Of a stretch of 39,555 nucleotides of DNA, positions 28,894-36,381 are shown one piece after another. The notes beneath the pieces were generated by a model. It was not told where the DNA came from and did no database searches. It worked only from the letters and a program-made list of their open reading frames with translations. The position numbers and the translations under genes were made by a program. The DNA lies in the IMG/VR virus record IMGVR_UViG_3300032235_000249, positions 1 to 39,555 of that record. The stretch is one strand, 5' to 3'. This DNA is from a virus. The number at the start of each line of letters is the position of its first letter. Position 1 is the first letter of the stretch.

Positions 28894-28910
28894 AATTTAG
28901 GAGACACCTC

Positions 28911-30170
28911 ATGGCGAACAATTTTTCGAAGGAAGAGCGCGTAGCGTTTGAGAGCATTCTCGAAGGCTTTAACGACGCAATGGTTATCTCGCGCAATGTT
29001 GCCAAGTTCGGCACCAACGGCGAACTGATGGAGCGCGCAAACGACACCATTTGGCGTCCAATGCCCTACATCCTGACCAGCCAAAACCGCACAATGGGTT
29101 CGGCTGTCACTCCGCAGGACGCAACACAGCGTTCGGTCCCTGCCCGCCTTAATGAAGCCAAGAACGTTTCTTGGAACATGGATGCGCGCGAACTGCGTGA
29201 TGCTTTGCAGGAAGGCCGTCTCGGTACTGCTGCATATCAGCGCCTTGCATCGGACATCAACACTTCGGTCCGCAACGTCGCTTCGCTTCAGGGCACGCTC
29301 GTTGTTCCGATCACTGGCGCGGCTGGTGATTATGATGACATCGCGCTCGCTGAAAGCGTCATGAACGAGCAGGGTGTTGCTGAAGGCGACCGTTACCTTG
29401 CACTGACGACCCGCGATTACAACGGCCTTGCTGGCAATCTGGCATCACGTCAGACCATGACTGGCAAGCCAACGACCGCTTACGAGCGTTCGTATGTTGG
29501 CACGGTTGCTGGTTTCGAGACGTACAAGATCGATGCTGGCCGTCGCATCACTGCGGCTGCTGGTGGTGGTTCGATCACCATTGCGACCAACGGTGCGCAG
29601 GTTCGTTACGTTCCTGACAACGTGGACGCCAACGGTAACAACGTTGACAACCGCTATCAGACTGTGACGGTTTCCAGCACGACCAACGTGGTTGCCGGTG
29701 ACTGCTTCACCATTGCTGGTATCGAAGCGGTTCACCAGATCACCAAGGAAAGCACGGGACAGCTCAAGACGTTCCGCGTTATCTCGGTGACCAACAGCAC
29801 CACGATGGTTATCAGCCCGCCGATGGTTGGTGCCAACTCGTCGCCAACGGCTGCCGAGCTTGCATACAAGAACATCAACGTTGCTTCGACTTCGGCCACT
29901 GCCGCAATCGTATGGCGCAACGCCAATGCCACTGGTGCAAACCCGTTCTGGCACAAGGACAGCATCGAACTGCTGCCCGGACGCTATGCGGTTCCAGATG
30001 GCCAGGGCGTGGATATCATGCGAGGCACGACCGATCAGGGCATCGAAGTTGTGATGGGCAAGAAGTTCGATAACTCGACCTTCACCAGCCTTTACACGCT
30101 CGACGTTCTTTATGGGGTGGTTAACACCAATCCCGAAATGAACGGCGTGATTCTTTTCGGTCAACCGTAA
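28911..30170 (+). CDS. P22-type major coat protein
   Basis: The product has 419 residues, near the 430 of P22 gp5. Matches recalled from P22 gp5 include the ELRDALQEGRLGTAAYQRLA segment, RYVPDNVDANGNN then VDNRYQTVTVSSTT (P22: VDNRFATVTLSATT) followed by GDCFTIAGI, and the C-terminal LYGVVNTNPEMNGVILFGQP (P22: LWYGVNATRPEAIGVGLPG). It has the HK97 fold with the extra I-domain of P22. It should be the most abundant virion protein. Confidence 0.95.
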   Translation: MANNFSKEERVAFESILEGFNDAMVISRNVAKFGTNGELMERANDTIWRPMPYILTSQNRTMGSAVTPQDATQRSVPARLNEAKNVSWNMDARELRDALQEGRLGTAAYQRLASDINTSVRNVASLQGTLVVPITGAAGDYDDIALAESVMNEQGVAEGDRYLALTTRDYNGLAGNLASRQTMTGKPTTAYERSYVGTVAGFETYKIDAGRRITAAAGGGSITIATNGAQVRYVPDNVDANGNNVDNRYQTVTVSSTTNVVAGDCFTIAGIEAVHQITKESTGQLKTFRVISVTNSTTMVISPPMVGANSSPTAAELAYKNINVASTSATAAIVWRNANATGANPFWHKDSIELLPGRYAVPDGQGVDIMRGTTDQGIEVVMGKKFDNSTFTSLYTLDVLYGVVNTNPEMNGVILFGQP

Positions 30171-30177
30171 GGTTGGG

Positions 30178-30213
30178 ATGGGGTGGTGTTATCCTCTTTC
30201 ACCACCCCATTTT
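30178..30213 (+). terminator. Terminator-like hairpin after the coat gene
   Basis: A perfect 10-bp stem (ATGGGGTGGT at 30178-30187, ACCACCCCAT at 30201-30210) is followed by TTTT. It starts 7 nt after the coat stop. It may give partial termination so that coat is made in excess of the tail genes. Confidence 0.75.
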
Positions 30214-30227
30214 AAAGAGGAATAGCA

Positions 30228-30404
30228 ATGGCCAAAAAGCCTTCAAAGTCCGAAGCTAAAATCGCCAAGGTTATGGGCGAATACAAGCGCGGCACGCTTC
30301 ACGCTGGCATTGATCCCAAAGGCGCGAAAAGGGCTGCAAAGCCAAAGAGCCGCAAGCAGGCGATTGCCATTGCATTAAGTGAAGCGCGGAAGGTGAAGAA
30401 ATGA
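30228..30404 (+). CDS. DUF6496-like small basic protein
   Basis: The product has 58 residues. The pattern IAKVMGEYKRGTLHAG, then SRKQAIAIALSEARKVKK, is typical of the DUF6496 phage proteins I recall (KVM-EYK-G-L, KQAIAI-LSEA). It is very basic and may bind DNA or be packaged. AAAGAGG lies upstream. Its stop overlaps the next start (ATGA). Confidence 0.75.
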   Translation: MAKKPSKSEAKIAKVMGEYKRGTLHAGIDPKGAKRAAKPKSRKQAIAIALSEARKVKK

Positions 30405-30727
30405 CAGACTTTCCTACCATCGTTTACAAGACCCCCGGTATTCACGGTGGGCCTGATGGTTCAACTTTTGACTATATGGGCGTTGACGACGCGGGCGCAT
30501 TGGACGCGGCAATCAAAGCAGGCTGGCGATTGACGTTGCCGGAAGCGATTGCAGGCGTAAAAGCCAAAGCCGTCATCCAAGAGGTTATCGAAGCTCAAGA
30601 GGCTATCGACGATGTATCGCCTGCCACCCGCGACGAATTGGAACAGAAGGCCCGTGAACTGGGCATCGGGTTCAACGCGCGAACAAGTGACACGGTTCTG
30701 GCGCAACGCATTGCAGGGGCGATCTAA
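30401..30727 (+). CDS. Structural-operon protein with HeH/LEM-like C-terminus
   Basis: The product has 108 residues. The C-terminal 35 residues (RDELEQKARELGIGFNART followed by SDTVLAQRIAGA) form a HeH/LEM-like helix-extended-loop-helix unit, which occurs at the end of many small phage head proteins. The N-terminal part resembles small beta-units of head-tail genes (YKTPGIHGGPDGSTFDY). It may bind DNA in the head; uncertain. The neighbours are coat and gp4-like genes. Confidence 0.7.
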   Translation: MTDFPTIVYKTPGIHGGPDGSTFDYMGVDDAGALDAAIKAGWRLTLPEAIAGVKAKAVIQEVIEAQEAIDDVSPATRDELEQKARELGIGFNARTSDTVLAQRIAGAI

Positions 30728-31203
30728 TGGGATACACCCGCCGCGACTTCATTAACGGGGCGCTTGAGGAGATTGGCCTCGCGTCTTACGCCTATGATGC
30801 GACGGCGGAAGAGCTAACCGGCGCTATGCGGCGATTGGATGGCATGATGGCAGAGTGGAACGCCAAGGGTATCCGTATCGGTTATCCTATCCCTAGCGGC
30901 CCTGCTACCGGCTCTCTGACAGACGAAACCGCCGTGCCGGATAGTGCATGGGAAGCGGTTGTCTTGAACCTCGCAGCACGCCTTGCGCCAAGCTACGGCA
31001 AGCAGGTGATGGCTGCGACAAACGCGGGTGCAAAGCGGGCATTTAACGCGCTGCTTAACCTTCATTCGGCACCGGCTGAAATGCAATTGCCGGCCATGCC
31101 AGCGGGGGCGGGTAATAAGCCTTGGCGCTATGACGGCACGTATCTGCCTGATCCGCGTGACAGACTTACGGCTGGCCCTGATAGCCTTTTGGAGTTCAAA
31201 TAA
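30727..31203 (+). CDS. P22 gp4-like tail accessory factor (head-completion protein)
   Basis: The product has 158 residues (P22 gp4 has 166). The N-terminus TRRDFINGALEEIGLASYAYD and the segment RRLDGMMAEWNAKGIRIGYP match the P22 gp4 family (recalled: ALRKAGVASYATLTA, AL-RM-AMMAEW). It would bind beneath the portal and carry gp10 and the needle. Start and stop overlap both neighbours (TAATG). Confidence 0.88.
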   Translation: MGYTRRDFINGALEEIGLASYAYDATAEELTGAMRRLDGMMAEWNAKGIRIGYPIPSGPATGSLTDETAVPDSAWEAVVLNLAARLAPSYGKQVMAATNAGAKRAFNALLNLHSAPAEMQLPAMPAGAGNKPWRYDGTYLPDPRDRLTAGPDSLLEFK

Positions 31204-31535
31204 TGGCGACGATTAACCAGCTTTCTGCGGTGGATGCGGTAACGGCAAGCGATCAAGTGCCGCTGTGGTCGTCATCACAAGGTGACAGCCGCAAGTTCTC
31301 GCTAACGACGCTTGTGACGTTCCTGAGCACGGCGTTTAGTTCGCTGCGGGCAGTGTCATACATCGCCACCAATGCGACAACGGTTGCCAATCTGCCAACG
31401 GCTGCGTCGGCTGGAGCAGGTGCACGGGCGTTTGTGACTGATGCCAATTCGACAAGTTTTAACGCCTCGCTGGTTGGCGGTGGCTCAAATGCCGTTCCGG
31501 TATTTTCGGACGGTTCCGCATGGAAGGTAGGCTGA
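31203..31535 (+). CDS. Hypothetical small virion protein
   Basis: The product has 110 residues. The N-terminal TINQLSAVDAVTASDQVPLW, then SRKFSLTTLVTFL, is a motif found in many phage tail or fibre-associated proteins. The C-terminal part (ARAFVTDANSTSFNASLVGG) is beta-rich and resembles the collar of fibre proteins. It lies between gp4-like and gp10-like genes, an insertion compared with P22. A virion role is likely but the specific function is unknown. Confidence 0.65.
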   Translation: MATINQLSAVDAVTASDQVPLWSSSQGDSRKFSLTTLVTFLSTAFSSLRAVSYIATNATTVANLPTAASAGAGARAFVTDANSTSFNASLVGGGSNAVPVFSDGSAWKVG

Positions 31536-31861
31536 TGGAACGTCCTTTTACACCCGCATGGGGTTCGACAACTTCGGTTGTAAACGCCACTAGCGCCACG
31601 TCTGCGGTAGTCTTGCCGAAAGACCGCGACGGCATTGTGTTGACCAATACCAGCGCCACTGCCCGCGTGCATGTGATGCTGACGACGTATGACAGTGAGG
31701 CATCACCGCCCGCAGGCACCGCGCCTACTACGTCAACGGGAATGCCGATTCTGCCAAACACTCAAATCCGAATCTATGTCGGTTCGGGCTTGAAAGTGTT
31801 GCGCACGATTGCAACGGCTGCTGACGGCAATCTGCTGATTACACCGGGTAGTGGTCTGTAA
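31535..31861 (+). CDS. Hypothetical small virion protein
   Basis: The product has 108 residues from an ATG overlapping the preceding stop (TGATG). It is beta-rich with alternating Thr/Val strands (TSATSAVVLPKDRDGIVLTN). I see a resemblance in pattern to the 112-residue protein at 34010, which may mean both are small beta-sandwich decoration proteins; this is tentative. The upstream ATG at 31520 would give extra residues not needed. Confidence 0.6.
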   Translation: MERPFTPAWGSTTSVVNATSATSAVVLPKDRDGIVLTNTSATARVHVMLTTYDSEASPPAGTAPTTSTGMPILPNTQIRIYVGSGLKVLRTIATAADGNLLITPGSGL

Positions 31862-33267
31862 TGCAAATCCCGCTTCTGACTGGCATCTACGCGGATGGTG
31901 ATCCGGCTTTGCGCACGTCGCTGCCGGTTAACCTCGTCCCTGTGCCAAAGGATAGCGGGGTTTCCAAAGGCTATCTAAGGCCTGCTGATGGTTTGGTGCA
32001 GTGGGCCACACCTTCGGGCGTATGCCGTGGTACAATCGTCTGGAATGGCGTTCTGTATGCGGTCAACGGTAGCAACCTTTGCACGATGGACGAGGACGGT
32101 AACGAGACGGTTATCGGCTTTGTCGGCAATGATCCGACACCGGCAACGATGGACTATGGATTTGATGATCTAGCCGTGTCATCCGATGGCAAGTTGTGGC
32201 TGTATAATCCGGTCGCTGGATTGCGCCAGAACACGGATACTGACCTTGGATTGGTCAATGACGTGCTTTGGGTTGACGGCTATTTCATGACGACCGACGG
32301 GGAGTTTCTGGTTGTTACCGAGTTGGGCGATCCGTTGTCGGTTAACCCGCTTAAATACGGTTCGTCTGAAGCCGATCCCGATCCGGTGGTTGCTATCCTG
32401 AAGCTGCGCAATGAGGTTGCGGCGCTTAACCGGCACACGGTGGAGTTCTTTGACAACATCGGCGGTGATCTATTCCCGTTCCAGCGTATCGAAGGCGCGC
32501 AAATCGAAAAAGGCTGCATCGGCAAAGATGCGTGTTGCGTTTACATGGAGGCGATTGCCTTCCTAGGTAGCGGTTTCAACGAACAGCCATCGGTCTACAT
32601 CGGCGCAAACGGTAACGCGCTCAAGATCAGCACGCATGAAGTGGACACGCTTCTAGAGGCGTACACCGAGGAACAGCTTTCCACGGCTATCCTTGAGGCG
32701 CGCAATGAAGGCTCGCACAACTTCCTATATCTGCACTTGCCAGACCGGACGCTGGTTTACGATGCGATGGCCAGCCAAGTGCTGCAAGAACCTGTTTGGT
32801 TTGTGCTGACAACGGCGCTTGAAGGCTTTGCGCAGTATCGCGGGCGGCACTTTGTCTATGCCTATAACCAATGGGTTTGCGCCGATCCATTGGCGGCACG
32901 GATGGGCACGCTAACCCGCACAATCTCCACGCATTACGGCGATAAGGTGCGTTGGGAATTTGGCACCATGATCGTGTACAACGAAGGCGCGGGCGCATTG
33001 TTCAACCGGCTGGAATTGTTCGGGCTTACCGGTTCCGTTGCGCTTGGCATCGATCCGGTTATCTCGACTTCGTACAGCATTGACGGGCGTTCGTGGTCTA
33101 TCCCGCGTACAATCAGCGCAGGCGTTCAAGGCGCTACATCCAAGCGATTGGTGTGGCTCCGGCAAGGCAAGATGAACGATAGGCGCGTACAGCGCTTTCA
33201 GGGCACTTCTGACGCGCATATCTCGTTCGCACGCTTAGAAGCCACGTTAGAGCCGTTGGCATGGTAG
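31861..33267 (+). CDS. P22 gp10-like DNA-stabilisation / tail hub protein
   Basis: The product has 468 residues (P22 gp10 has 472). Recognisable family segments include LPVNLVPVPKDSGVSKGYLRP at the N-terminus, RNEVAALNRHTVEFFDNIGG, KGCIGKDACC, and LLEAYTEEQLSTAILEARNE then FLYLHLPDRTLVYDA (compare P22 LRSYTADEL and LIIHLPRHVLVYDA). It forms the hexameric ring below gp4 that holds tailspikes and needle and prevents loss of packaged DNA. Confidence 0.93.
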   Translation: MQIPLLTGIYADGDPALRTSLPVNLVPVPKDSGVSKGYLRPADGLVQWATPSGVCRGTIVWNGVLYAVNGSNLCTMDEDGNETVIGFVGNDPTPATMDYGFDDLAVSSDGKLWLYNPVAGLRQNTDTDLGLVNDVLWVDGYFMTTDGEFLVVTELGDPLSVNPLKYGSSEADPDPVVAILKLRNEVAALNRHTVEFFDNIGGDLFPFQRIEGAQIEKGCIGKDACCVYMEAIAFLGSGFNEQPSVYIGANGNALKISTHEVDTLLEAYTEEQLSTAILEARNEGSHNFLYLHLPDRTLVYDAMASQVLQEPVWFVLTTALEGFAQYRGRHFVYAYNQWVCADPLAARMGTLTRTISTHYGDKVRWEFGTMIVYNEGAGALFNRLELFGLTGSVALGIDPVISTSYSIDGRSWSIPRTISAGVQGATSKRLVWLRQGKMNDRRVQRFQGTSDAHISFARLEATLEPLAW

Positions 33268-34001
33268 GACAATTACGCCTATCCCGTAATCAGATTGCGC
33301 GCTTTGTCGGCAATGATCCTGAAGCCATCAAGGCCATCGAGGGGTTGTTCTCGCAACAGACGACGAACGACACATCGTTTCAAGACGTTGACGTTTCTGC
33401 CGGTGTTGCCAATGCCAGCGCAAACGATGCTTTAGCACAATTGCAGCGCATTGCTGACACGTTGGACTTGATAGCGTCCGCGCCTTCTGTCGAACTTGTG
33501 CAACCTGTCGATTGGCTTGAACCGGTTACGCAAAGCCATGTGAAGCGCAATGCTTATGGCTGGTTCTGGTCTACTGCCGATCAGACAGCGGCGTCAATCA
33601 ATACCGCTTATGGCATGACGTTCAACGCCACTGGTGAAGCGCAAGACGTTCGTATCGGCACGCCTGCAAGCCGTGTTTATGTTGAGCGTCAAGGTATCTA
33701 CAACATCCAATTTTCGGCGCAGTTTCAAAACACGGCGGGCGGCACACATCAAGCATGGGTATGGCTGCGGGTAAATGGCACGGATATTGCTAACAGCGCC
33801 ACGGTGCTTAGGATTGCCGGAAACAACACCGAGCAAGTGGCTGCGTGGAACTTCCTGCAAAGGATGGAACCGGGCGACTATTTCGAATTGATGTGGGAAG
33901 TCACAGACACCTCTTTGGGATTGTATGCCGATCCTGCCACGGCGGTTCATCCTGCTATTCCGTCTGTGCTTTTGTCTGTGACTGACAACATTAGCGAATG
34001 A
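33261..34001 (+). CDS. Candidate tail needle or plug protein with jelly-roll domain
   Basis: The product has 246 residues. N-terminal SRNQIARFVGNDPEAIKAIEG could bind the tail hub, then a helical linker (DALAQLQRIADTLDLIASAP). Residues 100-245 read as a C1q/TNF-like jelly roll (YNIQFSAQFQNTAGG, HQAWVWLRVNGTDI, LQRMEPGDYFELMWEVTD). The location directly after gp10 is that of the needle gene 26 in P22, and the phage Sf6 needle carries a TNF-like knob. So this is the best candidate for that role. It lacks an obvious long coiled coil, which argues for a different plug. It overlaps gp10 by 7 nt. Confidence 0.6.
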   Translation: MVGQLRLSRNQIARFVGNDPEAIKAIEGLFSQQTTNDTSFQDVDVSAGVANASANDALAQLQRIADTLDLIASAPSVELVQPVDWLEPVTQSHVKRNAYGWFWSTADQTAASINTAYGMTFNATGEAQDVRIGTPASRVYVERQGIYNIQFSAQFQNTAGGTHQAWVWLRVNGTDIANSATVLRIAGNNTEQVAAWNFLQRMEPGDYFELMWEVTDTSLGLYADPATAVHPAIPSVLLSVTDNISE

Positions 34002-34009
34002 GGTGATTT

Positions 34010-34348
34010 ATGGCCGTAAATGTTAAACCGCTTGTGCCTGCCAAGTTTGCCGAAAACGCGCAAACAACGCAGTACGTATCGCCAACGGGAACGCGTGCGA
34101 TTATCGACAAGGCGACGATCACCAACACGACTGCCACAACGGCGACGTTCTCCGCTAACCTTGTGTCAAATGGTGGCGCGGCAAGCGATGCCAACCTGAT
34201 TGTTGACGCGCGGGCGATTGCATCGGGTGAGTGCTACACCTGCCCTGAACTGGTCGGGCACATTCTCGAACCGGGCGGATTTATCTCCACGCTGGCAAGT
34301 GCGTCCAATACGTTGACGCTGCGGATTAGCGGTCGTGAGGTGACTTGA
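34010..34348 (+). CDS. Hypothetical small virion protein
   Basis: The product has 112 residues, beta-rich and threonine/alanine-rich (RAIIDKATITNTTATTATFS, ending in LTLRISGREVT). The pattern fits a small beta-sandwich. AGGTGA lies upstream of the ATG. It is the last gene before a terminator and a 200-nt gap, in the position of the less-conserved genes between gp26 and gp14 in P22. Confidence 0.6.
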   Translation: MAVNVKPLVPAKFAENAQTTQYVSPTGTRAIIDKATITNTTATTATFSANLVSNGGAASDANLIVDARAIASGECYTCPELVGHILEPGGFISTLASASNTLTLRISGREVT

Positions 34349-34375
34349 CAGCGATCTGCGAACGGGGGTAGGAAA

Positions 34376-34436
34376 TTCATGCGACGACTCCGGCAAGATG
34401 AATCGCATGAAGCCCCGGCCCCTGTGGTCGGGGTTT
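34376..34436 (+). terminator. Hairpin pair including an intrinsic terminator
   Basis: A perfect 9-bp stem (TTCATGCGA 34376-34384, TCGCATGAA 34403-34411) is followed by a second stem (AAGCCCCG 34410-34417, CGGGGTTT 34429-34436, one G-T pair) and the tail CGTTTATG. The stems overlap by two bases, so they may be alternative folds. Confidence 0.7.
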
Positions 34437-34563
34437 CGTTTATGTAGACCACTTGATCCCGCGTCTATGGCGTGTTACAGTGTCGCCACTGAGTATCTGG
34501 CCAGCCAGTAGGCCACCTGTGAAAGGTGACAGATGCTCCAATCCCTTAAAGGTTTGAACTGAT
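34437..34563. promoter_or_regulatory. Leader of the ejection-protein genes
   Basis: No gene is supported here. The stretch holds a palindrome CTGGCCAG and a short hairpin CACCT-gtga-AAGGTG just before the ejection genes. A promoter could lie here since a terminator precedes it, but I see no convincing -35/-10 pair. AAAGG upstream of the ATG at 34564 is the probable ribosome site. Confidence 0.4.
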
Positions 34564-35412
34564 ATGCTAGGCGCACTCATTGGCGCTATTGGCTCGATTG
34601 GTGGTGCTATTCTTGGTGGCAATGCATCAAGCAAAGCTGCCAAGCAAGTCGCTGCCGGTAATGCAGCAGCCATTGCAGAGCAACGTCGCCAATTCGACAA
34701 GGTGCAGCAATTGCTTGCGCCATATGTGCAAGGCGGCAACACCGGTCTGCAAGGCTTGCTTTCGCTGTCCGGTGCGGGTGGTGGTGCATTTAGTCCGGCT
34801 GCATACCTTGCGCAGAATCCCGATGTAGCAGCCGAAGCGCAGCGGCTTGTCTCGACTGGCGAAATTCAGACGCCGGAACAGTATGCGCAAATGCACTATC
34901 AGCAGTTTGGGCAGGCTGAAGGGCGCGCGGCTCCGACCGGCTTTGATGCGCAACAGCAGTATATTTCGCAGCTTGAAAACAGCCCGATGTTTCAGGCTTT
35001 GGCGCGGCAAGGTGAACAAGGTATTTTGCAGAACGCCAGCGCAACTGGTGGCCTTCGTGGTGGCAACGTGCAAGGCGCATTAGCGCAGTTCCGCCCTGCC
35101 ATGCTTAACCAGCAAATCCAGCAACAGCTTGCACAGTTTGGCGGCATTGCATCGCTAGGCCAGAACGCGGCGGGTGGTGTTGGTAACGCTGCAATGCAAT
35201 CAGGCCAAAACATTGCTTCATTGATGCAAAACACCGGACAGGCTCAAGCGGCTGGTACGATTGGACGTGCTAACGCGCTTGGTGGTGCGTTTAGCGCGCT
35301 TGGCGGTCTTGCTGGTACAGCGTTTGGTGGTGGTATGCCTAACGTCAGTCAAATCATGTCAGGCGCTAACGCAAGCCTTAGCGCTGGCACTCCCGGCATG
35401 GTGAGGTTCTAA
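34564..35412 (+). CDS. DNA-ejection protein, gp7-like
   Basis: The product has 282 residues. A glycine-rich N-terminal hydrophobic stretch (MLGALIGAIGSIGGAILGG) can insert into membranes. About residues 76-121 hold YLAQNPDVAAEAQ then YAQMHYQQFGQAEGR, a repeat unit I recall from many podovirus ejection proteins. The C-terminal part is Ala/Gly/Gln-rich. It should leave the virion with the DNA and help form the channel through the envelope. It is the first of three ejection genes in the order of P22 7-20-16. Confidence 0.85.
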   Translation: MLGALIGAIGSIGGAILGGNASSKAAKQVAAGNAAAIAEQRRQFDKVQQLLAPYVQGGNTGLQGLLSLSGAGGGAFSPAAYLAQNPDVAAEAQRLVSTGEIQTPEQYAQMHYQQFGQAEGRAAPTGFDAQQQYISQLENSPMFQALARQGEQGILQNASATGGLRGGNVQGALAQFRPAMLNQQIQQQLAQFGGIASLGQNAAGGVGNAAMQSGQNIASLMQNTGQAQAAGTIGRANALGGAFSALGGLAGTAFGGGMPNVSQIMSGANASLSAGTPGMVRF

Positions 35413-36380
35413 TGGCAGTCGGTCCATACGACTTTAACACGAACATGCCCGATCCGGGGCAGGCTTTTGCGCAAGCATTCCAGCAAGCGCAGCAACAGCG
35501 CGTATTGCAGCAACAGCAGCAAGCGCAAATGGATCAGCAACAGCGTTTTGCGCAATGGCAAGAGCGCCTTCGTACTGATTATAGACCAGAAACCTTGGCG
35601 CAATTCGGCCTTGAATTTCCACAGCAAGCCAAAGCTGTGCAAGAGGCATTCGCGCCATTGCAAAAGGCAGAGCGTGAAAACCGGTTTAAGTTCAATTCGC
35701 AAGTGTTTGACGCGCTTTCGAAAAAGGACGTTGGGCGCGCAAAAGAGATTCTAACGCAACGTATCGCAGCGGCTAAAAACACGATGGGCCGAGATCAAGA
35801 AGTTGCGGAGTTGGAATATTGGCTTCCTGAATTAGACCGCGATCCAGACGCGGCTATTTCAGCGTTGGCCAAGACCATGTATTTTGATGATGCTGATGCT
35901 TACAAGGCGCTGTATGCCACTGGCAAAGGCGAAATGACTGGATTCCAAAAAGACCTTATCGCGGCTGGCGTCGATCCGACCAGCGAAGAAGGCAAGGCCA
36001 AGGCCAAGGAATACGTTAGCCTTAAGGTCGATCCGATCGTGCAAATGCCGACACCAAACGGCGGGCAGTTTATCGGGCGTCAGTCTGAATATTATCGCAT
36101 GTTTGGTGGTGGCGCTCCTGCACCGCAACCCAAGCCGATCCCTATCGTTGGTGAGGTAAAGAACGGCTATCGCTTCAACGGTGGTGATCCGTCAAAGCCT
36201 GCCAACTGGTCTAAGGTATCCGACAAGCCTTTAAATGGCGTACCTGCCCCTAAAACGGGTGAAGACGGTATGCCTGCAACACTTACACCCGCGCAATATA
36301 GGGCAACGGTACAATCGTTGGGCAAGGCAAAGACTGACGACTGGATGCGCCGGAACAACATTACAGTGAGTGGGCGTTAA
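35412..36380 (+). CDS. DNA-ejection protein, gp20-like
   Basis: The product has 322 residues. The N-terminal region is rich in glutamine and alanine (FAQAFQQAQQQRVLQQQQQA), predicted to form long helices; the rest is helical and charged up to a proline/lysine-rich C-terminal segment. This matches the general composition and position of P22 gp20 but I see no sequence signature. It is coupled to its upstream gene (TAATG). Confidence 0.75.
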   Translation: MAVGPYDFNTNMPDPGQAFAQAFQQAQQQRVLQQQQQAQMDQQQRFAQWQERLRTDYRPETLAQFGLEFPQQAKAVQEAFAPLQKAERENRFKFNSQVFDALSKKDVGRAKEILTQRIAAAKNTMGRDQEVAELEYWLPELDRDPDAAISALAKTMYFDDADAYKALYATGKGEMTGFQKDLIAAGVDPTSEEGKAKAKEYVSLKVDPIVQMPTPNGGQFIGRQSEYYRMFGGGAPAPQPKPIPIVGEVKNGYRFNGGDPSKPANWSKVSDKPLNGVPAPKTGEDGMPATLTPAQYRATVQSLGKAKTDDWMRRNNITVSGR

Positions 36381-36381
36381 C

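Noticed and set aside
29445-30164. Minus-strand open frame of 239 codons opposite the coat gene
   Set aside because: The coat gene on the plus strand is clear, and the antisense translation shows no motif.
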